Counted from the first letter of the stretch, positions 36,012-46,047 are shown. The stretch: 64,000 nucleotides of DNA from Diaphorobacter sp. HDW4A (GCF_011305995.1 NZ_CP049910.1:5084001-5148000), one strand, 5' to 3'. The notes: generated by a model not told the origin, from the sequence alone. Numbers and translations are program-made.

Positions 36012-39000
36012 TTACTTCTCGCGGCTATCCACCTCGCTGCGCGCCATCGTGTTGAACGCGTTGTCGATCTCGTCGGCGCGCAGCGTGGGTTTGCCCGAAC
36101 GGCGCAGCGCGTCGATCTGCTCCTGCATGCGCGTGGCCACCTGCATGAGCACGCGGTGCAGCCCGAGCTGCTGGCGACGCGAATGTTCGAGGTGATCCGC
36201 CACCGGCTGCATTGCCGTTTGCACCAGCCCCCCTAGAAGCTGCGCAGAGCGCTCGGCGGCCTCCGCCGCACCCTCACCCCTACCGCCCTGCGTTGAACGC
36301 GCCAGCGCCTCGCTGATGCGCTGCAAGGACTCATCCGAGGCCCGCTGGGCGCTCTGCAGTTGCCCTAGCAACTCGCTCCACTCGCTCGCCGACTGTTTGG
36401 CCTGCGCCTGCTGCATCTGGCCGAGCCGCGTGAACAGCTGCCCCTGCTTGTCGGCCTGCGTCAGGCTCAGTTCGCTGCTGCTTTGCTGCGCCGTCGCCAA
36501 TTCGCGCGTCGCCGCGACCAGATCGACCAGTTGCGACGCCACCCGCGTGCCCGCATCGGCGCCCGCACCGCCCATGGCCTTCTGGCGCAGAAACTCGGTC
36601 CGGATATCGTTCCAGCGCGTGGACTGCTCCGCATTCAGCGCACCGCGCAACTCGCGCAGCTTGAGCAGGTTTTCCTCCGCGCCCGTGGTCAGCATCTGCG
36701 CCTCGCCTTGGTAGTGGTCGTCGAGCATCTGCTGCATCTCGGCGTCGTTCATCACCGGCGTGATCTTCTCCGAGAGCTTGTTCATGTTGCGATAACTGCC
36801 CTGCAGCTTGAACGGCGGTTCCTGACGGTAGTTGTCGTCCTGCGCGGCGCTGGCGATGTACTGCTGGTTCACGCGGAACACCACCTCGCGCACCTTGAGC
36901 ATCCGCACCAGCGTAGCCTCGATCTCGCGCAGCTCGGCAGACGAGTATTCGTAGCTCAGCGCGTTGCTCGATACCTCCTTGCCCCGCGCCTTGTCGATCA
37001 GCAGATACAGGTCCTGCAGACTGCGCGTGGCCATCGGCGCGAGCACCGCGTTCGACGTCATGCTGTTCTCGATGTAGCTGAGCTTGAAGACCTCTTCCAT
37101 GCCGCCGAGCACGTCGCCGAGGTTGTAGATGTCCGCACGGTTGGCGAGCATGTCGGGGATCTTGAAGACCTCTCCCGACTCGGTGTACGGATTGCCCGCC
37201 ATCACCACGCAAAAGCGCTTGCCGCGCAGATCATGCGTGCGCGTCTGGCCGCGCCATACGCCCTCGATGCGGCGGGTGCCGTCCGACAGCGAAATGAACT
37301 TCTGCAGAAACTCCGGATGCGTGTGCTGGATGTCGTCGATGTACAGCATCACGTTGTTCGCCATCTCGAGCGCGAGATTGAGCTTCTCCAACTCCTTCGC
37401 GGCCGTCGCATCGGGCGCCTGCGCGGGGTCGAGCGAGCGCACCGAATGGCCGAGCGCCGGGCCATTGATCTTCATGAAGATCAAGCCGAGACGACTCGCC
37501 ACGTACTCCATCAGCGTGGTCTTGCCGTAGCCCGGGGGTGAAATCATCATCAACAGGCCCATCTGGTCCGTGCGACGGCTCTCGCCCACCGCGCCGATCT
37601 GCTTGGCGAGGTTGTCGCCGATCACCGGCAGGTAGCTTTCGTTGATCAGCTTGTTGCGCACGAACGAGGTCAGCGGCTTGGCCTTGAACTCCTCCACGCG
37701 AATGCGTTCACGATACGACTTGAGCACCTGCTGGCGCAGCTGCTGGTAGCGCTCGAACTGCGGCACGAAGATGCGGAAGTGGTGCGCCGCGCGCATGCCG
37801 AGGTCGTCGATCTGCAGCGTCATCCGCCCGTTCGCGATGCGCGGGTGCTGGCCGAGCAGCCCGTGCACCGACGTGCGCAGATCGACATTGCTCACCGCGC
37901 TCGGCACATGGCTCGCACAGGTCAACCACGAGGCCGCCTCGCCGCAGTAGGCGAGCAGCGCATCGCCCTCAGGCGTTCTGAGCGCCTTGCAGGCCGTCTG
38001 CAGCCAGTGCAACGCGCTGCGCCAGCGCTCGGAAAGCGGCGCCACCTGGTTGCGGTGCTGGCGATCATCGCCTCGCCAGTAAGCCTGCATATCGTCCCAC
38101 TGTGTGGGGTTCTGCGCATCGCTTTTGAGCGCTGCCTGCAGCGCCGCCACGGCCGATTGTCCGTAGCTAGAGAAGTGAAAACGCAGCGCCTTCTGCGCGA
38201 GCTCGGCCTGCAGATAGTTGGCAGCCGCGCGGACCAGACCGTCGATGTCGCCATGCGCCGAGAGGCCATTGAACACCTCGAACAGACCGCGTTCTTCGGC
38301 GAATGTGCGCAGTTGGGTTCCCACGTCGGCCTGCAGCGCCTGCAGCTCGGCCTCGCTCGCGAACAGCGTCTGCATGGACTGCGCATGCTGTGCGCGGCGC
38401 GACCACTGTGCAATCGCGACGGCCAATTGCGGCTGCTGGATGCGCTCATGCTCGCTCCAGAACAGCACCGCGAGTGCACGCGCATCAGGCCCATAGCGCA
38501 ATACGCCCGCCGCATCACGCAGCGGCAGCAGAGCCTGGATAATCAGCGCCGCATCATGATCGTGGATGCCGCGCTCGTAGCCTTCGCGATATCGCGGCGC
38601 AGCGAATTCGCGAATCGCCTGCGTGAGCGCGGCGTTGTCAATAGCGAGTTGCTTCAGGCGCGCATCGTCCCAGCCATCGGTGCGATTGTGTGCAGCCAGC
38701 ACCACGCTGAGCGCGAGGTATTCGCCGCGATAGAACTCGGGCGACTCGGCCAGGGTGGATACATCCCAGTAAGCCTGCAGTTGCACAAGTTCAGGGCTGT
38801 CCACCGCCTCGAAATATTCGGTGCCCACCAGATGCAGGAACAACTCACCGTTGCGCGGCAGCAGCGTGAGTTCCAGATCCTGATTGCCCACGCTGAACTT
38901 GTGCCGCCCGAGCTTGATGACGTTACCACCGCCTTCGAACAGATCGGTGCGGTCCTGCAGCGAGCGAAAGGCCTGATCGCGCAGCGTCTTCACGCGCGTA

Positions 39001-41522
39001 TCGATGTCGTCGGCCTTCACCGGGTCGAAGAGTTCGGTACGCAGCCGCTGCGCCAGCTCCTTCAACTTGGTGATCAGCGGATCACCCGCAAAAAACGCGT
39101 GCAACGCTTCGCTCGATGCGAGCTTCTCGGTGCGCTTGGGCAGGCTCTGCACAATGCGCAAAGCTGCGTCGAGCACGCCCTGAGCACGGCGCTGGCGCGC
39201 GTCCGCAAGCGACTGGCGCTGCGATTCGAAGGTCTCGAGCAGCTCCTCGCGCTTGGCGACGATGTCGGAGAGGAACTGCTCGTGCTCACCGAACTGCCCT
39301 TCGATTTCCTCAAGCTGCACCAACAGGCGCGCCAGTTGCTCGTCGCATTTCTCGGGCGTCTGCGCGAGCCCCAGCGCGTTGACGATGCTCTGCGAAAACA
39401 GCGCCAGCTGCGCCGCAAACTGTGCAACGTTTTCCGAACTGCCCAGGCTGCTTCTGCGCTGCTCGGCACGCGCGCGCACCTGATTGAGACGCGAGTAGAT
39501 CACCGAGATCCGGTCCACCACTTGGGTACGCTGCGTCGCGTCATCGATCTTCAGGCCGCCCATCAGCTCGGAGAGCATGTCGAGCGCCGTGGAGATGCGA
39601 GTCATCTCGCCAAGCGGCTCTTTCAGCTGCACCACCGTGGCCGCCGCCTGCGCCTGCTGGTCGAGCTTCTGCAGCTCATCCACATACGGCTGCAGCGCCG
39701 CATCAGTGGCGATGAAGGCCGCCGTACGTTGCGATACATCGCCCTGCGCCTCGTTCACCGTCGTCACCATCGCGTCGATGGCGGCGGTGTCCACATAGCG
39801 CAGCTCGCGCGTGGACATCAGCTGCCCACGCAGACGCGCCAGTTCTTCAAGCGCGCCGACGTGGTCGTCCACCGTCTCCCAGTCGCTGGTACGCACTCGC
39901 TTGAGCAGCGCCGTGTGCTGGGTCGACACATCGCTCATCGCGCGCGTCGACGTCTGGCGGATGCTCTCGACCTTCTCGTACTCGTCGATCACCGCATCGC
40001 CGGTCGCGACGATGCCGTGCAGCACCTCGTTCATCGCGGCGAGCGGCGGCGTATTGATCCACTGATGGCGCTCGAACAGCAGACGCGTCGTGTCGATCAG
40101 CCGCTCATAGCGCGCAAGCGACACCTCGGGCGCGGCGATTTCCTTGCGCACGCTGTAGAGGTCGGACACGCCGCTGACCAGCTCGGCATTGCCGATGCGG
40201 CCGAGAAAGCTGTCCTTCTGCGGCTGGCGTGCGGCGAAGTCTTCGGACGCGAACGGCGTGCGCCAGATCTGCATCGGATGCACGCGCGTGGCCTCGTCGC
40301 CATCGGCCGCAAAAATCACGATGCGGCCGTCTTCGAGCCGCGCATAGCCGTGGCAGACGATGGGCGGCTGCAGCGCGCGCTCGATCAGGTTGTATTTGAA
40401 GAGCGCCATGCGGCCGCTCTCGGGTTCGTAGAAGATGTAGAGCACATCCTCGCCGTTGGGCGAGCGGATGCTGCGGCGAAAGCGCATACCCTGCATGTTC
40501 TGCTCGAACGAACGGTGCTCACCGTTCTGCAGGTAGTAGCCGCCCGGAAAAATGATGCCGTGGTCGTCGGGCAACTGGATGCAGGCACCTGCAATCGCGT
40601 CCATGCGCAGCACCTGGCGCGAGAGCGTGTTGAAGATCAGATAGCGCCACTGCTCTTCGCGATATGGCAGGATCTTCAACAGGATCATGCTGCCCACCGC
40701 CGCGTATTCGAACACCGCGTCGTCGAGCGACTGATTGGCTTCCAGCACCGGCTCGCTGTAGATGCCGAGGCCGTCGTTGGTGTTGTTCTCGACCTTCACC
40801 GTGAGTGTGCCGCCCAGCGTCTCGACGAACACCTTGTCGAGAATATTCATGTGCGCATAGCGGCCTTGCACAGCCTGTTCGCGCCCCGCACGCTGCCATT
40901 CGAAATCGTAGGCCGCAGGCGGCTCGATGTCGCGCTCGCCGCGGTTGTCGATGTACTTGACAGTCTTTCCGTCCGGCGAGATCGACCAGCGGAACACCCG
41001 CGTGTCGGTGATGCGCTCGCCGATCTGGAAGCTCGCGAGCAGCTTGCCGTCGCGCACGACGAGCTGCATCAGCCGCGTGTTCTTGTAGTACGCATAGAGC
41101 TCCTGGAAGTCCTGCACGAAGCTCTGGATGCCGAGAAAGCTGTCCTTGAGCTCCACCGGCATGACCTCGTAGCCATGCTCGGTCTCCTCAAGCCGGTAGA
41201 GCGCGAACACGTCTTCTACCCGCGTGGCCTGCTTGAGGCCCATGAAGACGTTGTAGCCGAAGAGCAGCAGGTCACCGACCTGCGTGACGTCACGGCCCAC
41301 GCAGTTGTTTTCAGTGCGCACGCGCATGCGCCCGATGACTTCCATCTGGCTGCGGCCAAACTCTTCAAGGCGATCTTCGTTGAGCTGGCGCACCAGCGAT
41401 TCGAGCGTCTCGCCTTGTGCCGCCAAGCGCTTGGCAAGCACTTCATACGAGCCACCGCTGGCAACGGCCTGATCAACTACGGAGGTGGGCTGTTGGTCGG
41501 TTGGATTTGGCGATTCAGACAT
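36012..41522 (-). CDS. Giant AAA ATPase (DUF3686-type 'DNA repair ATPase')
   Basis: A 1,836-residue protein, last gene of the PspA-flotillin operon. The N-terminal ~420 residues are beta-rich and propeller-like (RVFRWSISPDGKTVKYIDNRG, SPNGEDVLYIFYEPESGRMALF) and match the DUF3686 N-terminal region of proteins labelled DNA repair ATPase. Residues about 480-850 are coiled coil. The AAA module has Walker A PPGYGKTT (Lys1334), Walker B MLYIDDIQH (Asp1396-Asp1397) and VVMAGNPYTESGE, MoxR-like in style. The last ~300 residues are Gln/Ala/Ser-rich helices. I use the ATG at 41522; a GTG nine bases upstream is possible. No evidence here supports DNA repair; context points to membrane stress. No membrane segment is evident. 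Confidence 0.85.
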   Translation of the reverse strand: MSESPNPTDQQPTSVVDQAVASGGSYEVLAKRLAAQGETLESLVRQLNEDRLEEFGRSQMEVIGRMRVRTENNCVGRDVTQVGDLLLFGYNVFMGLKQATRVEDVFALYRLEETEHGYEVMPVELKDSFLGIQSFVQDFQELYAYYKNTRLMQLVVRDGKLLASFQIGERITDTRVFRWSISPDGKTVKYIDNRGERDIEPPAAYDFEWQRAGREQAVQGRYAHMNILDKVFVETLGGTLTVKVENNTNDGLGIYSEPVLEANQSLDDAVFEYAAVGSMILLKILPYREEQWRYLIFNTLSRQVLRMDAIAGACIQLPDDHGIIFPGGYYLQNGEHRSFEQNMQGMRFRRSIRSPNGEDVLYIFYEPESGRMALFKYNLIERALQPPIVCHGYARLEDGRIVIFAADGDEATRVHPMQIWRTPFASEDFAARQPQKDSFLGRIGNAELVSGVSDLYSVRKEIAAPEVSLARYERLIDTTRLLFERHQWINTPPLAAMNEVLHGIVATGDAVIDEYEKVESIRQTSTRAMSDVSTQHTALLKRVRTSDWETVDDHVGALEELARLRGQLMSTRELRYVDTAAIDAMVTTVNEAQGDVSQRTAAFIATDAALQPYVDELQKLDQQAQAAATVVQLKEPLGEMTRISTALDMLSELMGGLKIDDATQRTQVVDRISVIYSRLNQVRARAEQRRSSLGSSENVAQFAAQLALFSQSIVNALGLAQTPEKCDEQLARLLVQLEEIEGQFGEHEQFLSDIVAKREELLETFESQRQSLADARQRRAQGVLDAALRIVQSLPKRTEKLASSEALHAFFAGDPLITKLKELAQRLRTELFDPVKADDIDTRVKTLRDQAFRSLQDRTDLFEGGGNVIKLGRHKFSVGNQDLELTLLPRNGELFLHLVGTEYFEAVDSPELVQLQAYWDVSTLAESPEFYRGEYLALSVVLAAHNRTDGWDDARLKQLAIDNAALTQAIREFAAPRYREGYERGIHDHDAALIIQALLPLRDAAGVLRYGPDARALAVLFWSEHERIQQPQLAVAIAQWSRRAQHAQSMQTLFASEAELQALQADVGTQLRTFAEERGLFEVFNGLSAHGDIDGLVRAAANYLQAELAQKALRFHFSSYGQSAVAALQAALKSDAQNPTQWDDMQAYWRGDDRQHRNQVAPLSERWRSALHWLQTACKALRTPEGDALLAYCGEAASWLTCASHVPSAVSNVDLRTSVHGLLGQHPRIANGRMTLQIDDLGMRAAHHFRIFVPQFERYQQLRQQVLKSYRERIRVEEFKAKPLTSFVRNKLINESYLPVIGDNLAKQIGAVGESRRTDQMGLLMMISPPGYGKTTLMEYVASRLGLIFMKINGPALGHSVRSLDPAQAPDATAAKELEKLNLALEMANNVMLYIDDIQHTHPEFLQKFISLSDGTRRIEGVWRGQTRTHDLRGKRFCVVMAGNPYTESGEVFKIPDMLANRADIYNLGDVLGGMEEVFKLSYIENSMTSNAVLAPMATRSLQDLYLLIDKARGKEVSSNALSYEYSSAELREIEATLVRMLKVREVVFRVNQQYIASAAQDDNYRQEPPFKLQGSYRNMNKLSEKITPVMNDAEMQQMLDDHYQGEAQMLTTGAEENLLKLRELRGALNAEQSTRWNDIRTEFLRQKAMGGAGADAGTRVASQLVDLVAATRELATAQQSSSELSLTQADKQGQLFTRLGQMQQAQAKQSASEWSELLGQLQSAQRASDESLQRISEALARSTQGGRGEGAAEAAERSAQLLGGLVQTAMQPVADHLEHSRRQQLGLHRVLMQVATRMQEQIDALRRSGKPTLRADEIDNAFNTMARSEVDSREK

Positions 41523-41566
41523 CGTGTTCACGCGCTTTCACATGCGTTGAAATTCGGCGGTATTCA

Positions 41567-41594
41567 CTCCCTCTCCCGAAAGCGAGAGAGGGGG
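41567..41594. repeat. REP-like hairpin between flotillin and AAA genes
   Basis: CCCTCTC (41569-41575) pairs with GAGAGGG (41586-41592) around a short loop, within the 80-base gap between the two genes. It resembles the CCCTCTC...GAGAGGG dispersed hairpins common in Comamonadaceae; a related element occurs at 58553-58665. It might adjust expression of the ATPase relative to flotillin. Confidence 0.5.
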
Positions 41595-41602
41595 ATAAGA
41601 CA

Positions 41603-43675
41603 TCAAGCCGCTGGCGGCTGGTGCTTGTCGTCGGATTTGCCGTGACCCAGTAACGAGGTCAGATCTCCCTTGCCGCCGAGGAACTTGCTGAGCAGTTCCT
41701 GCACGATCGGGCTCTTGCCCGACACGCCTTCAATCGCCTTGCCCACCGACAGCGCCTTGGCGAAGTTGTCGAAGAACGCGCCTTCGCCGCCCACGATGTC
41801 GATGTTGGCCTTGCTGAGTGCAGAGGACAATACCTCGGCCTGTTCCTTCGCGACCGTTTTGTTGGCCTCGATGGCGGCCAGTGCCTGCTCGAAATTCTTC
41901 TCGAGCTGCATGCGGAACTCTTCGTGCGAGCGCGCCTGATCCGAGAGGCCGCCGAGCGCAGTGAACTTCTCGGTCAAACCCTTGGCTTCGGCGAAGAACT
42001 TTTCGCGCATCACGTCGGCTTCCGATTGGCCTACGTCGCGGGTCACGACAGCCTTGGTGTTACCCACCTGCGCCTCGCCGCGTGCCTGTGCGAGCAGGCG
42101 CTCTTCGAGCACCTTGGCATCGGCAAGGCCCTGCTTCTCGTTGGCGTCCGCTGTGGCTTCGATCACGCGGGCATGCGCCAGACCCTTTTCCTGCTCGCCC
42201 TTGGCTTCGGCGATCAGACGCTCGGCGATCACCTTGGCCTGCGCCATGCCTTCCTTCTCGATGGCGGCGGCGGTGACTTCGCGCACCTTCGCATCGGCAA
42301 GGCCTGGTGCGGCGCGCTCGACTTCGATGGCTTCGGCCATCTTCTTCTTGGCCTCGGCCGTCTTGCCCGCAGACTCCAGCTCGGCCTGCGCCAGCGTGGT
42401 CACTTCCACCGCCTTGTGGCGCGATGCAATTTCGTCGGCCTCGGCCTTCTTCACCTGACGCACCAGGTCTTCCTGAGCTGCAGCCTCTGCGGTGAGCACG
42501 GTGACTTGCTTCATGCGATCCGCTTCGGAGACCACGCGCACTTCCTTGATGCGCTCCTCTTCCTGCGCCACGGTTTTTTCAACCGCCACGCGCTCGCGGA
42601 TCACGTTGGCGATGTTCGCCTTCTCGACTTCGATGGCCTTTTCCTTGTCGATGCGTTGCAGTTCCACCTCGCGCTGACGCGAAACGATTTCCAGCTCCTT
42701 GGCACGCGTGACCTTTTCCACTTCGATCACCACCGCGCGCTCGCGGTTCTGCTGCGCCACGGCCACTTCACGCTGGCGGTTTTCTTCGCGGATGTCGAGC
42801 TGCTCCTGCGTCTGGATGCGGGCCTGCTCGGCCTTCAGGCGCTCTTCTTCCTGCACCTTCTGGGTCTCAGCCTGCTCGCGTGCCTGGATGGTTGCGATCT
42901 CGCGCTTCTGGCGAGCCACTGCATCAGCCTGTTGGCGCTCAAGGGCCAGCATCGACTCCTTGGTTTCCGTGTTCTTCTTGGTGATGGCGAGCTCGGCATT
43001 GCGCTCCAGCTCATTGGTCACGATGTTCTGTTTGGCCGTGAGTTCGGTGATCTTGCGGATGCCTTCGGCGTCCAGAATGTTGTTGGGGTCGAGCGAGGAC
43101 TTGGAGGTCTGCTCCAGGTAATCAATCGCCACGTCTTCCAGCACATAACCGTTCAGATCATTGCCGATCACATGAATGATCTGGTCGCGGAAATCCTGGC
43201 GGTTTTCAAACAGCTTCACGAACTCCACCTGCTTGCCGACGGTCTTCAGTGCTTCAGAGAACTTGGCGTTGAACAGCTCGTTCACAGCCACCTTGTCGGA
43301 CGCGCGATCCACGCCGATGGACTTGGCCACCTTGAGCACGTCTTCCGAGGTTTCGTTCACCCGCAGGTAGAACGCCACGGTGATGTCGGCGCGCATGTTG
43401 TCCTTGCAGATCAGGCCTTCCTTGCCTCGCCGGTCGATCTCCAGCGTGATCAGCGAGATCTGCATGAATTCCTTCTTGTGGATCACGGGCAGAACGAGAC
43501 CGCCGGTGAACTTCACCTTGGGCTGCGAGGTCGTGTCGTTGATGATCAGTGCCGTGCCCTGCGGGACCTTGATGTAGAAGGCCTTGACCATGGCGAGCAT
43601 GGCGAAGATCAGGACGACGATGACCGCAACGGTCACGCCGAGAACGATGTACCACTCGGAGAAGTTCAAGCTCAT
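41603..43675 (-). CDS. Flotillin-family (SPFH) protein, YqiK-like
   Basis: A 690-residue flotillin. One N-terminal membrane segment (about 8-30, VLGVTVAVIVVLIFAMLAMV) is followed by the SPFH/PHB domain (about 35-220; FYIKVPQGTALIINDTT, DNMRADITVAFYLRVNETSED, GYVLEDVAIDYLEQT). The long middle (about 225-590) is heptad-rich coiled coil dominated by Ala, Glu, Lys and Gln with repeated AEAKGEQEKGLAHA-like units. It builds membrane microdomain cages in the inner membrane. The C terminus is Lys/Gly rich. It lies 54 bases after the OB-fold membrane gene, as YqiJ-YqiK do in Escherichia coli. Confidence 0.92.
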   Translation of the reverse strand: MSLNFSEWYIVLGVTVAVIVVLIFAMLAMVKAFYIKVPQGTALIINDTTSQPKVKFTGGLVLPVIHKKEFMQISLITLEIDRRGKEGLICKDNMRADITVAFYLRVNETSEDVLKVAKSIGVDRASDKVAVNELFNAKFSEALKTVGKQVEFVKLFENRQDFRDQIIHVIGNDLNGYVLEDVAIDYLEQTSKSSLDPNNILDAEGIRKITELTAKQNIVTNELERNAELAITKKNTETKESMLALERQQADAVARQKREIATIQAREQAETQKVQEEERLKAEQARIQTQEQLDIREENRQREVAVAQQNRERAVVIEVEKVTRAKELEIVSRQREVELQRIDKEKAIEVEKANIANVIRERVAVEKTVAQEEERIKEVRVVSEADRMKQVTVLTAEAAAQEDLVRQVKKAEADEIASRHKAVEVTTLAQAELESAGKTAEAKKKMAEAIEVERAAPGLADAKVREVTAAAIEKEGMAQAKVIAERLIAEAKGEQEKGLAHARVIEATADANEKQGLADAKVLEERLLAQARGEAQVGNTKAVVTRDVGQSEADVMREKFFAEAKGLTEKFTALGGLSDQARSHEEFRMQLEKNFEQALAAIEANKTVAKEQAEVLSSALSKANIDIVGGEGAFFDNFAKALSVGKAIEGVSGKSPIVQELLSKFLGGKGDLTSLLGHGKSDDKHQPPAA

Positions 43676-43729
43676 GGTTTCAGTCCCTCAAAAAGAAAAG
43701 CGGAGAAAAATCAAAATCAAAAGGAGGTT

Positions 43730-44425
43730 TCAGTGGCGCTGCGGCAATTCAAGGCCTTCGAATTCGGCCTTGCTCACCACGCGCCACGCGTTGTGTTCGG
43801 TCAGGTGCTCGATGAGCACGACTTCCGTGCCGCGCGGCAGTTCACGGTCGGCAGATCGCATCTGCACGTTGAGCCCGCCGCCGCCGTCCGCCACGCTGCC
43901 GTAGCCCTGCGTCGCGTTGACCACAGCGCTGCGCACGAGGCCCGTGCGGCCCAGAACAATCCTGGCTTCTTCCGGCGGCGCGACCATCGCGATCACCTTG
44001 CGAAGGGGCCTGAGAACGATGACAGTGGCGATGAAGCCCAGCACACCAGCCGCAAAGAACAGACCGCTTCCTGTGACGATGTTCACCAGCGTCCAGCCAT
44101 CGGGCATCGGCACGAAATGCGCGAGCGTGTAGCTGATCAGCCAGGACATGAGGAACAGCACCGTGAGAATGACGGTAAGAGGAACGCCGCCCAGCCCCAC
44201 CTTGAGCAACAGGCCGGCTAGCGCGCCGATGGAGTCTTCGGCACCGTGGTGTCCGTGCCCATGGCCGTGCATGTGATGGCTGCCATCGAACAGCGTCCAG
44301 TGATGCAGTGCATCCACCTCGATCAAACCGAAAATGGCGATCACCCAATACAGCAGCATGGCCAGCAGCAGCATGCCGTAGATGAATGTCGGGAATCCCA
44401 GCGCGTAGTGCAAGAACGCTGTCAT
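43730..44425 (-). CDS. YqiJ-like OB-fold membrane protein
   Basis: A 231-residue inner-membrane protein of the YqiJ/NfeD-like group. Hydrophobic segments lie at about 10-35, 75-105 and 120-145; a His-rich loop (HHMHGHGHGHHG) follows the first; the C-terminal ~85 residues form a small beta domain (IVLGRTGLVRSAVVNATQGYGSV, RELPRGTEVVLIEHL), an OB fold as in NfeD proteins that partner flotillins. The ATG at 44425 has AAGGAGG seven bases upstream. The His cluster might bind metal, but this is only suggestive. Confidence 0.85.
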   Translation of the reverse strand: MTAFLHYALGFPTFIYGMLLLAMLLYWVIAIFGLIEVDALHHWTLFDGSHHMHGHGHGHHGAEDSIGALAGLLLKVGLGGVPLTVILTVLFLMSWLISYTLAHFVPMPDGWTLVNIVTGSGLFFAAGVLGFIATVIVLRPLRKVIAMVAPPEEARIVLGRTGLVRSAVVNATQGYGSVADGGGGLNVQMRSADRELPRGTEVVLIEHLTEHNAWRVVSKAEFEGLELPQRH

Positions 44426-44606
44426 ACAGGCCCTCCTTCGATGGATGATGTTGTTGTCTTGGTGCTGCCTGAAAGGCTGGCAGCGCGTATCTGATCCTTG
44501 GGGGTACCGGGTCTCTGTTGTTATCGTTTTTACTTCGTCTTCAGCGACGCGGGACTCGCTCGCGCAAGGTCCCCGTCGCATGCGGGCGACCGCCGCTCAG
44601 CCGCGC

Positions 44607-45338
44607 TCAGGAAGCCTTGCTGGGCGAGGCCGATGGCGCGCCCGCCTTTTGTGCGTTTTGTGCCTTCAGTCGTTCGAGCACCGTCTGCGCACTGCCCTGC
44701 TGCGGCGTGATGCCTGCGGCGCGCAGCTTCGCGTCGAGCACGTCTTCGCTACCTTCGCGCGCAAGCTCCGCCGCGCTTTGCAGACGCGCGCCGCGCTCGG
44801 CCTGCTTGTGCTTGATGCGTTCGAGCGAATCGAGCGCGTTCTGCACGCGCGACTGAGAGCCGGTGTAGCGGCCCGCCACCGTGGCTTGGGCGCGCTGCAC
44901 GCTCTCGGTGGCCTTCACCGTGTCGGCCTGTTGCTTCAGGCGCTTGATGTTGGTCTGCGCGTTCTGGATGGCCGTGCGCAGCTCCTCCACGCTCTGCGTG
45001 TAGGCGGTGCTCTGGGCCTCTTCCTCGTCGCGTTGCGCTTCGAGCAGCGAGACCTTGCCCGCCACTTCAAGCGCGAGCGCTTCGTCATTCGTCTCCAGCG
45101 CCTTGAGCGCGTAGCCCTCATACTCGCCGATCTTCTGGTGCGTGATCTGCAGGCGGCTCGCGGCGAGCTTCTGCTTGGCCATGATCTCGGCCAGCGCTTC
45201 CTTGGACTTGTTCAGATCATTGTCCGCGTCGCGGATTTCCTGATCGAGGATGCGCAGCGCCTGGCTGTCGGTGACGGCCTCGCCCGCTTCGTGTGCGGCA
45301 CCGCGCAGCGCGGTCACCAGCTTGTTCCATACGGCCAT
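44607..45338 (-). CDS. PspA/IM30-family envelope stress protein
   Basis: A 243-residue PspA/IM30 protein, almost wholly helical: ALRILDQEIRDADNDLNKSKEALAEIMAKQK, then a long coiled coil up to about residue 200. The N terminus is less amphipathic than in PspA proper (MAVWNKLVTALRGAAHEAGEA), which fits the YjfJ branch. It binds and stabilises the inner membrane as oligomers. It follows DUF2170 by 48 bases, as yjfJ follows yjfI in E. coli. The tail (Ala/Ser/Pro/Lys) is disordered. Confidence 0.9.
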   Translation of the reverse strand: MAVWNKLVTALRGAAHEAGEAVTDSQALRILDQEIRDADNDLNKSKEALAEIMAKQKLAASRLQITHQKIGEYEGYALKALETNDEALALEVAGKVSLLEAQRDEEEAQSTAYTQSVEELRTAIQNAQTNIKRLKQQADTVKATESVQRAQATVAGRYTGSQSRVQNALDSLERIKHKQAERGARLQSAAELAREGSEDVLDAKLRAAGITPQQGSAQTVLERLKAQNAQKAGAPSASPSKAS

Positions 45339-45386
45339 GATGAACTCCTGTTGCTGTGGGTTGACTCGGGTGGTGGCACCCGCCGC

Positions 45387-46031
45387 TCAGGCGGGTTGCG
45401 CGACGCGCGGCAGAAAGGACGCGAGGGCTTCGGTCACCTGAATGACGTTGTCGGCCAGTGTGAGGACCTCGCAGATGATGTCGTCGCTGCTCGCCGACGA
45501 GCGCAGCGCTGCGAACATCACATAGCCATCGCCGCCTGCGCCGAGTGGCTCGAGCGCGATGGTGGCGAACGGGAACAGCTTCTGCAGCCTGAGGATCTGG
45601 TCGTTGAGCCCCGCACGGTCGGCCACGTCGCTGGCGGACCAGAGAAAGGCCTCGACCACGAGTTGCTCGCCCGAGAGCGCCAGATGCACCGGCAGATCGC
45701 CGAATTCAGGCAACGTCACCAACAGGCTGGCATCGGCCCCTTCGAGCACCTCCACCTGCAGCTTGCCGTCTTTAGCCCAGCCGCTGGCCTTGAGTTCGGC
45801 CGCGAGGCTGCGGACATTCCAGTACGAGTGAGAGCCAGTTTCCATGTCTTCCTCCTTGTCATGCAACGTCAAAGAACCCGCTTGAGCCCCGGGCAGTCGC
45901 ATGAGCTTTTCCAGCCGATGCAGCGCAGCCCCGTGCTCGGGAAGTATCCAGACCTCTTTCTTGACCAGACCCGACTCGCGCAATCGCTGGCGATGCAGCC
46001 TCTGGTAGTAGGCCGATGTTTTCTCTTCCAT
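45387..46031 (-). CDS. DUF2170 (YjfI-like) protein, first gene of the PspA-flotillin operon
   Basis: A 214-residue protein. The N-terminal ~60 residues are basic (YYQRLHRQRLRESGLVKKEVWILPEHG), reminiscent of a short ribbon-helix-type or RHH-like opening, and the rest (about 70-200) is the DUF2170 domain: SYWNVRSLAAELKASGWAKDGKLQVEVLEG, GDLPVHLALSGEQLVVEAFLW, and GYVMFAALRSSASSDDIICEVLTLADN. I start at MEEKTSAYY (46031); an upstream ATG at 46067 would place the palindrome inside the gene. Family members accompany PspA. A regulatory role is plausible because of the basic N terminus; not shown. Confidence 0.78.
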   Translation of the reverse strand: MEEKTSAYYQRLHRQRLRESGLVKKEVWILPEHGAALHRLEKLMRLPGAQAGSLTLHDKEEDMETGSHSYWNVRSLAAELKASGWAKDGKLQVEVLEGADASLLVTLPEFGDLPVHLALSGEQLVVEAFLWSASDVADRAGLNDQILRLQKLFPFATIALEPLGAGGDGYVMFAALRSSASSDDIICEVLTLADNVIQVTEALASFLPRVAQPA

Positions 46032-46047
46032 GTCAGTCACCGTATCT

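Noticed and set aside
37779..41645. 1,288-codon open frame on the + strand opposite the giant ATPase
   Set aside because: It is a high-GC antisense shadow: it has no recognisable domain, is arginine/histidine/leucine-biased, and the opposite strand encodes clear AAA motifs in a consistent operon.
41924..44221. 765-codon frame on the + strand opposite flotillin and the OB-fold gene
   Set aside because: Antisense to two well-identified genes; composition (His/Leu/Arg-rich) is that of shadow frames.
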